DNA of 37,215 nt, taken from the NCBI RefSeq assembly GCF_009908285.1, contig NZ_JAAARM010000049.1, positions 1-37,215 on the forward strand, written 5' to 3'. Position 1 is the first letter of the stretch; every line of letters begins with the position of its first letter. The position numbers and the translations under genes are program-made. Source of the stretch: Pseudomonas sp. Fl4BN1. GTDB lineage: Bacteria > Pseudomonadota > Gammaproteobacteria > Pseudomonadales > Pseudomonadaceae. The notes below the pieces were generated by a model, which saw only the letters and a program-made list of their open reading frames with translations, had not been told where the DNA came from and searched no databases. Below are positions 1-6,635 of the stretch, one piece after another.

Positions 1-1
1 C

Positions 2-109
2 GATTACATCGAGATGTTCTACAACGTAAAACGCCGCCATGGTTTCAACAAGCACCTGTCACCGGTAGAGTTTGAAAAGCGTTACGCAATGAGCTTGCAA
101 GGTGTCTAG
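2..109 (+). CDS. IS3-family transposase OrfB, C-terminal end (partial)
   Basis: The window opens inside a reading frame whose last 35 codons contain FYNVKRRHGFNKHLSPVEFE, the signature C-terminus of IS3-family DDE transposases (OrfB/integrase core). The catalytic DDE region lies upstream, outside the window. The frame stops at 107-109, about 18 bp before the apparent end of the element, which is the normal position for orfB in IS3 elements. Family assignment is from motif recognition; the exact IS cannot be named. Confidence 0.85.
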   Translation, partial: DYIEMFYNVKRRHGFNKHLSPVEFEKRYAMSLQGV

Positions 110-127
110 AGAATCCGGGGCGATTCA
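103..127 (+). mobile_element. Right terminal inverted repeat of the IS3-family element
   Basis: The stretch that begins over the transposase stop codon and ends in GGGGCGATTCA has the form of IS3-family right ends, which finish in CA. The left inverted repeat and any target duplication are outside the window, so the exact boundary (about 127) is inferred. Sequence to the right belongs to the interrupted target gene. Confidence 0.55.
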
Positions 128-381
128 ACTTTATGCAGGCATTTGTGCGACCGGCACGGGACCTCCTGCATGAGCATGGATTGAAAGGCTTTCATGAGCT
201 GCGGGCGGCTTACGCCTGTGAACGCTATGAACAACTGACTGGCTTCTCTGCACCCGTTAATGGCGGTCGTGGTCATCGAGAGGATCGAAAGCTCGATCAA
301 CGTGCACGCGAGCAGATCAGTCATGAGTTGGGACATAACCGCATCGATGTGGTGAGTGCCTACATCGGAGGCCGGCGATGA
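128..381 (+). pseudogene. Island-type tyrosine integrase, C-terminal fragment truncated by the IS
   Basis: The frame is open from the IS end and encodes the last ~83 residues of a tyrosine recombinase. Visible motifs are HELRAAYACERYEQLTG and, near the end, ISHELGHNRIDVVSAYIGG, which fit the H-x-x-R and L-G-H...Y boxes of the Integrase_1 family found in genomic islands. The arm-binding, core-binding and first catalytic arginine regions are missing, so the product cannot be an active recombinase. The ATG at 133 is only an internal methionine. The IS insertion explains the truncation. Confidence 0.7.
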
Positions 382-647
382 CGGCCGAGTTCGACATAGA
401 GTTGTTCCTGCACCCCGTGCTCAAAGGTGCACATGCCACGCAGCAGCGGCACATCAGGCAAGCAGAAAGGATGCACGAGGTGATTCGTGAGCGCTGGGGT
501 TGCGCGACGCCCTGGTCCTGGAGAGAAAAGCATTTGAGATGGTTTTTGGAGCATTACCTGCGATGCTCAGCTCCAGCTACCGTCTACTACTACGAGTTAA
601 CAGCAGGGTTGATCCGCCTTAGAAAGGCAAAAGCCGTGGTTGTCTGA
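378..647 (+). CDS. Small protein coupled to the island integrase
   Basis: This 89-aa ORF starts with an ATG overlapping the integrase stop by 4 nt, the arrangement of translationally coupled genes. Residues ~25-75 (RQAERMHEVIRERWG, REKHLRWFLEHYL) resemble the N-terminal helical core-binding region of tyrosine recombinases, followed by a basic C-terminus. It may be an accessory DNA-binding protein of the island integrase. Because its upstream partner is now truncated, it may no longer be expressed. Function is not established. Confidence 0.5.
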   Translation: MTAEFDIELFLHPVLKGAHATQQRHIRQAERMHEVIRERWGCATPWSWREKHLRWFLEHYLRCSAPATVYYYELTAGLIRLRKAKAVVV

Positions 648-664
648 TAGGCCTTTAAGCGTGA

Positions 665-707
665 GCCCCTGAGTATGGGAATGCGGAGCCTTCCCATACT
701 CAGGGGC
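665..707. terminator. Perfect 17-bp inverted repeat, possible bidirectional terminator
   Basis: GCCCCTGAGTATGGGAA at 665-681 is repeated as its exact reverse complement at 691-707 with a 9-nt loop. It lies between the rightward ORF ending at 647 and the leftward integrase ending at 768, where a convergent terminator is expected. No long T-run follows on either strand, so termination is inferred from position and stem strength only. Confidence 0.45.
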
Positions 708-767
708 TTGGCCGAAGAAGCGCTGGCAAGCTCCACTACACGGATGGCATGAACTGTCGCCGTGATG

Positions 768-2024
768 TCAGCGTATCGGCACCACCTTACGGTCCCTGGT
801 TTGATTGATGGCCGACGCTGACAGGCTGCCGGTAGCCGCTTTCTGGATATGTTCACTCCACCAGGCCATCATCGGGCGCCGACGTTCGATGTAATCCGCC
901 CGGTTGTAGGCGCTCCGAACTTCGTCCTTGTCGACATGCGCCAGCGCGACTTCGATCAGTTCCGGATCCCATCCATGCTCGTTTAGGATTGTGCTGGCCA
1001 TGGAGCGCATGCCGTGGCTAACCAAGCGGTCCTGGAAGCCCATCCGTTTCAACGCCATGTTAGCTGTTTGGCTATTCGCGTGGGTGCGCGGGTTTCTATC
1101 TGACGGAAACACATATTCCCTGTGGCCGCTATGGTGCTTGAGCATCTCCAATAACGAGAGTGCATGTTCGGTCAGCGGAATTGTATGCGGACGACGCTTT
1201 TTCATTCGCTCCGCAGGGATGGTCCAAATGCGTTTGTCGAAGTCGATGTCTGCCCATCGAGTGGTGGCCGCCTCAGCAGGGCGTGTCATGGTATGAAGTT
1301 GCCATTCGATCAGGCAGCGGGTCGTCCGCTTGATGCTGGCGTTCGCGATTTCCATCATGAGCTCCGGAAGCTCGTCAGGTGGTAGCGCGGCCATATTTTC
1401 TTTCTTGGGTTTCTTGAACACCGCTCGAATGCCACTGAGGGGGTTGGCAAAGATCATCCCGGAATTGACCCCATAGGTCATGATCTCGTTAAGGCGCTGG
1501 CTCACTCGCTTAACGGTCTCGAGGCTGCCTTTGGCCTCAATTGGGCGAAGGAGCTTAATGACCATCGGAGCATTCACTTCCGATAACGGTGTTGATTTCA
1601 TGGTTGGAAATACATGCAGTGTGAGCGAGCGCCAGATGTCTTCGGCATATGCTGGCGTGACCGAGTCCTTCTTCAGTTCGAACCAGGCGGTAGCGACGTT
1701 CTCGAACGTGTGTTCCGTTTCCGCTCGTTTGGCTTCTAGCTGCTCATTGCGTTGAGCTTTGGGGTCGATGCCTTGTGCAAGCAGCTCTCTGGCTTCAACG
1801 GTTTTCTTCCTGGCTTGCGCAAGAGAAACCTCGGGATAGGATCCGAGTGCCATATTGATTCGGTTCTTGGTTACGGGATGTCGGTAGTTGAAATTCCACT
1901 GCATCGAGCGATTGACCCTGACTCGCAGCTGGAGCCCGTCGCCATCGGTGAGGACGTAATCCTTGTCTTTCGGTTTGACCGCCTTGAGTTGGCGGTCGGA
2001 GAGGCGGGTGGTTTGAGCGCACAT
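768..2024 (-). CDS. int: P4-type tyrosine recombinase (island integrase)
   Basis: This 418-aa protein has the full P4 integrase layout: N-terminal DUF4102-type arm-binding domain (residues ~5-90), SAM-like core-binding domain (~105-200) and a C-terminal catalytic domain. Catalytic residues can be placed: R248 in TMTRPAEA, a lysine near 275, H337-x-x-R340 in HGMRSMAST, H363 in ALAHVD and nucleophile Y373 in SAYNR. It is transcribed away from the tmRNA 3' end at 2212, the order seen at CP4-57-like ssrA islands. The start ATG is preceded by GGAG at good spacing. It most likely mobilises an older island to the left, since the lambdoid prophage has its own integrase at 3132-4295. Confidence 0.93.
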   Translation of the reverse strand: MCAQTTRLSDRQLKAVKPKDKDYVLTDGDGLQLRVRVNRSMQWNFNYRHPVTKNRINMALGSYPEVSLAQARKKTVEARELLAQGIDPKAQRNEQLEAKRAETEHTFENVATAWFELKKDSVTPAYAEDIWRSLTLHVFPTMKSTPLSEVNAPMVIKLLRPIEAKGSLETVKRVSQRLNEIMTYGVNSGMIFANPLSGIRAVFKKPKKENMAALPPDELPELMMEIANASIKRTTRCLIEWQLHTMTRPAEAATTRWADIDFDKRIWTIPAERMKKRRPHTIPLTEHALSLLEMLKHHSGHREYVFPSDRNPRTHANSQTANMALKRMGFQDRLVSHGMRSMASTILNEHGWDPELIEVALAHVDKDEVRSAYNRADYIERRRPMMAWWSEHIQKAATGSLSASAINQTRDRKVVPIR

Positions 2025-2045
2025 GAGAAGTACTCCATGACACCT

Positions 2046-2099
2046 TTTGGTATTCCCAAGATTAGCGCCGGGTAGCCGGGAATACCATTGGGAATACCA
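2046..2099. repeat. Three copies of TGGTATTCCC upstream of the P4-type integrase
   Basis: TTTGGTATTCCC occurs on the plus strand at 2046-2057, and the same decamer occurs on the minus strand at 2078-2087 and 2090-2099. The copies sit between the P4-type integrase start (2024) and the tmRNA 3' end (2212), which is where recombinase arm-type or excisionase sites would be. Their role is inferred from position. Confidence 0.5.
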
Positions 2100-2174
2100 A
2101 ATCGCCTGGAACTCTAAAAACCTCGAAAGCCTCCCGCAGCCCTGAAGCCCCCGTATTCACTGGATTTCAGGCAC

Positions 2175-2200
2175 AAAAAAAGACGTCCGTGGACGTCTTT
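2175..2200 (-). terminator. Intrinsic terminator, probably of the host tmRNA gene
   Basis: On the minus strand AAAGACGTCC pairs perfectly with GGACGTCTTT around a 2-nt loop and is followed by a T-run (A-run at 2175-2181 on the plus strand). It lies 12 bp past the tmRNA CCA end, so it is most simply read as the original ssrA terminator left behind at attL. Confidence 0.75.
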
Positions 2201-2211
2201 AGATGATGAAG

Positions 2212-2237
2212 TGGTGGAGCCGGGGGGATTTGAACCC
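2212..2237 (-). other. ssrA: attL: 3' end of tmRNA (ssrA) remnant
   Basis: Read on the minus strand, this is the TTCAAATCCCCCCGGCTCC region ending in ACCA, which matches my memory of the 3' terminus of Pseudomonas tmRNA. Upstream of the GGG that starts the match, the sequence (ggatgc) no longer forms a good T-stem: one C-C mismatch appears. No tag-peptide region or 5' half is present before the next gene. It is therefore a fragment, the expected attL core left when a phage integrates in the 3' end of ssrA and rebuilds the gene at the other end. Confidence 0.7.
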
Positions 2238-2290
2238 GCATCCAGACCTTGTAGCGCGTGGCTTTCAGCGCTCAAGCTGCCATATTGCTG

Positions 2291-3124
2291 TCATTCCTCT
2301 AGTGACTCGGCGAGCTGATCGAAAAGCCGTCGTACGGATAGCCGCTTCACCTCCCCGCCTTGCAGATAAATGCAGTGTCCTTTTTCGTAGTCGGCAGAAT
2401 TGGGGAACGCTGACGTATCGGCAGGAATATTGATCATACCCATGAACCTGCCCAGAATACCTACGGCAACCCCCAAGCACCCAGTTCCAGGAAGAAGCAA
2501 AACGCACGAGCAGTCGACTCTCTCAGTTGCCAGCTTCAGGATTTGCAGGGTTTCCGACTGAAGTTCCTCCTCAGACGGAAACCTTGTATGCAGCCTAACG
2601 TCGGGTCGAATGTCCTCTAGTTTGTCGCAGATCACTATTTGTCGAGCTTCGCTATGTCTGACGTGAGACCTAAATAATTCGCCGTAAGCATAGAACCCCG
2701 CGGAAAGAGCGACCTTGGCAACAAACTTTATATCTACATCCAGTCGTACGGTAATGCCTTCGACTTTCAGGGTGCGTCCGGATGCCTCGGATGGAGTGAG
2801 CAGGCGCCTCTCCTTTAAGTTGTAGATTCTCAATCCAGAGGCGGCAAAAACTGCTTGTACAGGTGTGCCATCTTCGAGCGTAACGTTTTTCGCCGTTGGT
2901 TCCGGCTTGGTGCCTGAATGGCCTAAAGCATTCTTTTTGTCCCGATCGAACATCATTAAAAAATCGTTTGCCACTCCTGCGTCCACTTTGGACGCGGGGC
3001 CTTTATTGAACTTTCTATCTGCCAGGATTGTAAATTTGTCAGAGCCGCCAAGTGATAGAGGGATTATGTGTTCTTCACTTAAGTCTGAACTTAACCCGTC
3101 TAGATATATGCAGTATCCATCCAT
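2291..3124 (-). CDS. HNH-like motif protein, cargo gene between att and int
   Basis: The product is 277 aa from the ATG at 3124; a TTG at 3130 would add two residues. The N-terminus carries SEEHIIPLSLGG followed by FNKG and D (residues ~15-50), which resembles HNH-family endonuclease proteins of the EHIIP...N type. The zinc CxxC pairs usual in that family are absent, so the fold may be degenerate or zinc-free. The rest (~80-277) is not recognised; a hydrophobic stretch VLLLPGTGCLGVAVGILGRF lies near residue 225. It begins almost directly after the int stop and ends ~50 bp from attL, a location where temperate phages often carry host-benefit or defence genes. Defence is only an inference. Confidence 0.7.
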   Translation of the reverse strand: MDGYCIYLDGLSSDLSEEHIIPLSLGGSDKFTILADRKFNKGPASKVDAGVANDFLMMFDRDKKNALGHSGTKPEPTAKNVTLEDGTPVQAVFAASGLRIYNLKERRLLTPSEASGRTLKVEGITVRLDVDIKFVAKVALSAGFYAYGELFRSHVRHSEARQIVICDKLEDIRPDVRLHTRFPSEEELQSETLQILKLATERVDCSCVLLLPGTGCLGVAVGILGRFMGMINIPADTSAFPNSADYEKGHCIYLQGGEVKRLSVRRLFDQLAESLEE

Positions 3125-3131
3125 GCTCAAC

Positions 3132-4295
3132 TCACTTATTCTTGATCAGTGGGGTAGCCCACATCAGCTCAGCTTTGCCGCCTGCAATTATGTCTTCTGA
3201 CGGCATCCACCGACCATAAACTCGTGCAATCATAGTCCAGTCGCTGTGCCCCATCTGTTTGGCTACCCACATCGGGTGCTCACCCGCCGAAAGCATCATC
3301 GAGGCGTAGGTGTGCCGAGTCTGGTACGGCCGCCGGTACCGAACACCAGCCTTCTTCATCGCCGGCACCCACATCGTTTTCCTGATTGGCCCATCACCCG
3401 CCCAGCGTTCTAGCGTGCGCGGGTTCTGGAAGACTTCGGCGTCAGCCAAGAACGTGTGGGCCTTCTGAGCTTTTAGTGCTTCCATTGCGGGCCTGAGCAG
3501 CTTCACGCTGCGTCGTCCTGCGGCCGTCTTCGTTGTCTCGGCCTTCCCCTTGCTGGCTTGGGTCATTGCTCGGCTTACCATGACTTCCTCGCGAAGCCAG
3601 TCGATATCGCCCCAGTCCAGCGCAACAAGTTCACTGGTGCGTAGGCCGGTCCACAAAGCGAACTGCATCATGTTGCGAGCTTGGCCGGAGAGGGCGCCCA
3701 GCACCACCTGCTGCTCTTCAGGGCTGAACGGGTCGACATCATCCTCCCTGGGCGGGGCTTCCTTGAGCGAATATGTCCAGCCCGCCAGTGGGTTTACCTC
3801 GATCAGCTCTTCGTCAGTCGCATCGTCGAGTGCCGAGCGCAGGCAGCTCTGTATGTTGCTGAGCGTTTTATTGCCCACTTCCAGAGTGGCCAGCCAGTCG
3901 CGCACGTCCTTTCTTTTCAGGTCGACCACCATCTTGTCGCCAAGCGCAGGAATTAGCCTGAGCTCAACCAGCTTTCGGTAGCCGTCGAAGGTGCTGCTGG
4001 AAATATGCTTTCGCTTCCCTTCCAGCCACCTGGTCAAAAAACCGTTCATGGTTTCGCGGGACGTTTCTGGTGCGAACTTCGCTGCCCGCGCAGATCCTGG
4101 AAACGTCACCGAGTAGTCGAAGGTGCCGATTGAGATTGCATGTTCAATGGCCGCTTTGTGCTGCTCGGCCTTTTTCAGGTTAGTGGCGGTGGGCTTGAGC
4201 GTGATCCGCTCGCGGCACCGGACGCCCCGATACATGAACGTGATTTCGATACTCGAATCGGAGACTGCCCGAACTCCCCTCCCGCCTCTACCCAT
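3132..4295 (-). CDS. int: Phage integrase (tyrosine recombinase)
   Basis: This 387-aa site-specific recombinase catalyses integration of this prophage. The N-terminus (VRAVSDSSIEITFMYRGVRC) is a DUF3596-type arm-binding domain. A SAM-like core-binding domain spans ~80-165 and the catalytic domain follows. Visible residues are R219 in TGLRTSEL, R327-H328 in YQTRHTYAS, H350 in MGHSD and the nucleophile Y360 in RVYGRW. It overlaps the upstream xis gene by 121 nt in another frame. Its partner site is the tmRNA 3' end about 0.9 kb to the left, with one cargo gene between. Length is typical. Confidence 0.95.
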   Translation of the reverse strand: MGRGGRGVRAVSDSSIEITFMYRGVRCRERITLKPTATNLKKAEQHKAAIEHAISIGTFDYSVTFPGSARAAKFAPETSRETMNGFLTRWLEGKRKHISSSTFDGYRKLVELRLIPALGDKMVVDLKRKDVRDWLATLEVGNKTLSNIQSCLRSALDDATDEELIEVNPLAGWTYSLKEAPPREDDVDPFSPEEQQVVLGALSGQARNMMQFALWTGLRTSELVALDWGDIDWLREEVMVSRAMTQASKGKAETTKTAAGRRSVKLLRPAMEALKAQKAHTFLADAEVFQNPRTLERWAGDGPIRKTMWVPAMKKAGVRYRRPYQTRHTYASMMLSAGEHPMWVAKQMGHSDWTMIARVYGRWMPSEDIIAGGKAELMWATPLIKNK

Positions 4296-4450
4296 GACTC
4301 ATATCCCTCTATGTCGAGAAGCGTCCGGCCATCCGGCGCCTTGATCCATATCTCGCCGAGCCGCCAGATCCCGTCACGGATCTTTGAGCGGATCGCGTCC
4401 TCTGTGTAGCCAGACTCGCTGGCAAATTTCCTGACGGTCACATAGCGCAT
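4175..4450 (-). CDS. xis: Excisionase
   Basis: This 91-aa protein from the ATG at 4450 begins MRYVTVRKFASESGYTEDAI, the winged-helix start of phage excisionases that bend attachment-site DNA and steer integrase to excision. It continues with DGIWRLGEIWIKAPDG and a conserved IEGYESWVE segment. The tail (KSRSCIGASGAASG) lies over the start of int in another frame, an overlap I recall from related lambdoid modules. An open frame extends upstream of 4450 but has no family resemblance, so the shorter start was chosen. Confidence 0.85.
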   Translation of the reverse strand: MRYVTVRKFASESGYTEDAIRSKIRDGIWRLGEIWIKAPDGRTLLDIEGYESWVEAGGEFGQSPIRVSKSRSCIGASGAASGSRSSPPPLT

Positions 4451-4454
4451 AGCT

Positions 4455-5009
4455 TCACCGCACTTCGTGTCGCGACACGTTTTCGGTATCCGCGTTTTGT
4501 GTCGCGGCATCGTTGCTCTGTGCGTACGCCGGCCCAAGCAGGCTGGTCCTGCGGTAGCAATCGACCGGGAACCCATACTCGCGGCAGGGGCAGACCTCGC
4601 CGCACTCGCTTTCCCGTCGTTCGATCCGCAACAGGCCGTGCCTCACCGCAATGTCCTGAATGTCGCAACCATCGAAGCTCCCGCCTTCATAGCTGGCGCT
4701 GATCAGCTCGTTGGCGAAGGCGCGCAAGGGGGCCGGGTACTCGCTCAGCCTGGCGTTTGCATCCAGCAAGCTATGCAGTTGGTCCTGCAGAGACTTTTTC
4801 TCTGCAATGCTCAGGAAGCAGGCGTGATTTGTGATCTGCAGGTCATCCTTCAGCCGATCGATCTCGGCGAACAGGGCCAGGATTTCGGCGGGATTGCAGG
4901 CGTGGCGGAATTGGTGCAGAAGCTCAAGTTCTTCATGGATCGTGACGTAACCCAAGGGGTGCATGGCTGCCTCTGCCAGCCGAATCAGTTCGTTATTCAT
5001 CACGATCAC
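4455..5009 (-). CDS. Ea22/Ead-like phage early protein
   Basis: This is a 184-aa cytoplasmic protein. The middle (HACNPAEILALFAEIDRLKDD, residues ~34-54) matches the NPxxILxLxxEIDRLK segment of Ead/Ea22-like proteins in lambdoid left arms, followed by a predicted coiled coil. The C-terminal part has a CGEVCPCREYGFPVDCYR cysteine cluster that may bind metal. It overlaps the next gene upstream by 17 nt. Family function is unknown; it probably belongs to the early leftward transcript. An alternative start is the ATG four codons in (MNNEL). Confidence 0.7.
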   Translation of the reverse strand: MIVMNNELIRLAEAAMHPLGYVTIHEELELLHQFRHACNPAEILALFAEIDRLKDDLQITNHACFLSIAEKKSLQDQLHSLLDANARLSEYPAPLRAFANELISASYEGGSFDGCDIQDIAVRHGLLRIERRESECGEVCPCREYGFPVDCYRRTSLLGPAYAQSNDAATQNADTENVSRHEVR

Positions 5010-5205
5010 CTCCCGACTCGGCCGTCATATGCAGGTTCAGATTGAAGCGGCACTCAGTGGCCAGGTGCATCAGTTCGCCGAGCCTGGTCTGGTCATCCTG
5101 TAGCATCTGGCCCAGGCGAACCAAGCGCGATCCGAGGCAGGCTAACTCTCCAGCACGGTTGCGGCGCTTGACGATAGTTGTACCGTTGGGGATACGAGTA
5201 GTCAT
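4993..5205 (-). CDS. Small phage protein of unknown function
   Basis: This 70-aa protein starts MTTRIPNGTTIVKRRNRAGEL, has a basic N-terminus and an amphipathic helical middle (LACLGSRLVRLGQMLQDDQT), and ends acidic. It overlaps the gene on each side (4 nt upstream, 17 nt downstream), so it is translated as part of the left-arm operon. No family is recognised beyond its being typical of Pseudomonas prophages. Confidence 0.65.
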   Translation of the reverse strand: MTTRIPNGTTIVKRRNRAGELACLGSRLVRLGQMLQDDQTRLGELMHLATECRFNLNLHMTAESGGDRDE

Positions 5206-5486
5206 AGCTGAAACCTCTCATCGCCTAGGTTTGTGGTGGTGGACAATTGCTCGTTTTGGCACATGGAAGTAGCCAGAGAAGCCCGCGCTGCCTCGTTCTC
5301 GGGACTGGTGGTGGCAGCGCCCTGCCTGGGGTTGAGCGCGCTGTCCGGTAAGCAACTGATCCCGGTGTTGTTCAAGATCCAGCAGGTAACGCCGCGCTGG
5401 CTGTCGTGCTGGACGCTGATTACTTGTTCGCCTGCGATGGCCTGGTCTGCGAGCAGCGCTAAGGCGAGAATGATCATGGTCTTCAT
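5202..5486 (-). CDS. Small secreted protein of unknown function
   Basis: This 94-aa protein from the ATG at 5486 begins MKTMIILALALLADQAIAGE, a clear Sec signal peptide with probable cleavage after AIA. The mature ~75 residues contain two cysteines (GVTCWILNNTGISCLP) that could form a disulfide in the periplasm. The start overlaps the phosphatase stop by 4 nt. A longer open frame upstream is the shadow of the phosphatase gene. The role is unknown; a periplasmic product in an early phage operon suggests an envelope target. Confidence 0.7.
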   Translation of the reverse strand: MKTMIILALALLADQAIAGEQVISVQHDSQRGVTCWILNNTGISCLPDSALNPRQGAATTSPENEAARASLATSMCQNEQLSTTTNLGDERFQL

Positions 5487-6208
5487 GCTTGCGGTTCCCA
5501 GTCCCAATGCAGCTTTGGATTGATCGTCGGATAGCACTCCAGGGTGCCCAGGTCGATCAGCGTGAAGTGGCGGCCCATCCAGGCCCCGGTGTCGATGTGG
5601 TAGACGTTTCCCAGCACCGCCGGCTGGCGGGTGGGTGTGTGGCCCACGATCACAGCCCGAACGCCGCTGACACCTTCGTGGTTCTCGGTGGCGATGCGGG
5701 AGCGGGACCACTGGCAGCTGGCTTCAACGTTGAGCAGGCCGGGCACATCACCGTTGAGTGCATCGCGCAGCATCGACCAGGTTGGGAGGGGGCAGTCGGC
5801 GTGCACGATGCCCACCAGGCCGGCAGCCGTTTCCACCTCGATCGCCACCGGCAGTTCGCTCAGCGCCACCGCATACTCGGCCTTCTCGTCTTGGTTCTTG
5901 GCCATCAGCCAGGCGCCGCCGTTGTGCATATACAGATCGTCACGCAGTGCCTGCTGCACAAAGCAGACGGCCATGTCTTCGTGGTTGCCCTGTACCGCGT
6001 GGAACCATGGCTTGGCCAACCACTCCAGCACCAGGGCGCTTTCTGGCCCGCGGTCGACCAAGTCGCCAACGCTGAACAACCGGTCAGTGGTAGGGTTGAA
6101 GTCCACAGCATCGAGGGCGGCCTGCAGCTTGGTGAAGTGGCCGTGAATGTCTCCCACGGCGAAGTCGCGCCCGGCGGTGTTGATCTCAAACCGTTTGAGC
6201 TTGCTCAC
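5483..6208 (-). CDS. Lambda-type serine/threonine protein phosphatase (metallophosphoesterase)
   Basis: This 241-aa protein has the PPP-family metal-binding motifs in order: GDIHGH (residues 19-24), GDLVDRG (48-54), GNHED (74-78), a histidine in IVHAD (135) and GHTPTR (189-194). They coordinate two metal ions for phosphoester hydrolysis, as in the lambda NinI phosphatase. The length is close to that enzyme. In lambda the gene sits in the nin region right of replication; here it is in the left arm beside membrane-protein genes. The target is unknown. All catalytic residues appear intact. Confidence 0.92.
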   Translation of the reverse strand: MSKLKRFEINTAGRDFAVGDIHGHFTKLQAALDAVDFNPTTDRLFSVGDLVDRGPESALVLEWLAKPWFHAVQGNHEDMAVCFVQQALRDDLYMHNGGAWLMAKNQDEKAEYAVALSELPVAIEVETAAGLVGIVHADCPLPTWSMLRDALNGDVPGLLNVEASCQWSRSRIATENHEGVSGVRAVIVGHTPTRQPAVLGNVYHIDTGAWMGRHFTLIDLGTLECYPTINPKLHWDWEPQA

Positions 6209-6582
6209 GACTCCACCCCCTGCGCTGCCTGGTATCCGGCCAGAAAAATCAGGTAGTCGGCATGGGTGCGGTGATCAACAAAGCCGCTGCAGCCCTTCTC
6301 CAGATCGCCCGGGGCCACGCTGACGGGATTGGCGGTAATGAACAGGTCGCGGGGATCTGCCAGCTGTTTGGGTTGTCCCGTGCTAACCGAAGCTGCCAGA
6401 GCTTCCAGAAGCAGTTCCTGGCGGTTCTGGTTGTCCAGGTACTGGCGCAGGGCCTGGATGAAAACACTGTTCATGCTGCGGTCGAGCTGGTCGGCAGCTT
6501 CCTCAACGCGAGAGCGAAGGCCGTCGGGCAGACGCACCACAAACTTATCAGCGGTGCGCGAATCGTAATTGGTGGTGCTCAT
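6205..6582 (-). CDS. Arc-family ribbon-helix-helix DNA-binding protein
   Basis: This 125-aa protein from the ATG at 6582 (preceded by GGAG) contains KFVVRLPDGLRSRVEEAADQ followed by RSMNSVFIQALRQYL (residues ~12-50). That is the beta strand and two helices of Arc/Mnt repressors, which bind DNA as dimers. The C-terminal ~70 residues are extra and unrecognised, possibly for oligomerisation or a partner. It probably regulates a phage promoter. It overlaps the phosphatase start by 4 nt. Confidence 0.85.
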   Translation of the reverse strand: MSTTNYDSRTADKFVVRLPDGLRSRVEEAADQLDRSMNSVFIQALRQYLDNQNRQELLLEALAASVSTGQPKQLADPRDLFITANPVSVAPGDLEKGCSGFVDHRTHADYLIFLAGYQAAQGVES

Positions 6583-6635
6583 GGTGATCTCCAGGCTGCT
6601 GGCGCCGATCTGCTCCAGCAGCCGATACGGGTTGG

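Noticed and set aside
2238..2290. Complete tRNA or tmRNA upstream of the CCA end
   Set aside because: The T-stem has a mismatch, and no tag-peptide region or 5' acceptor half is present before the next gene; only a 3' remnant is supported.
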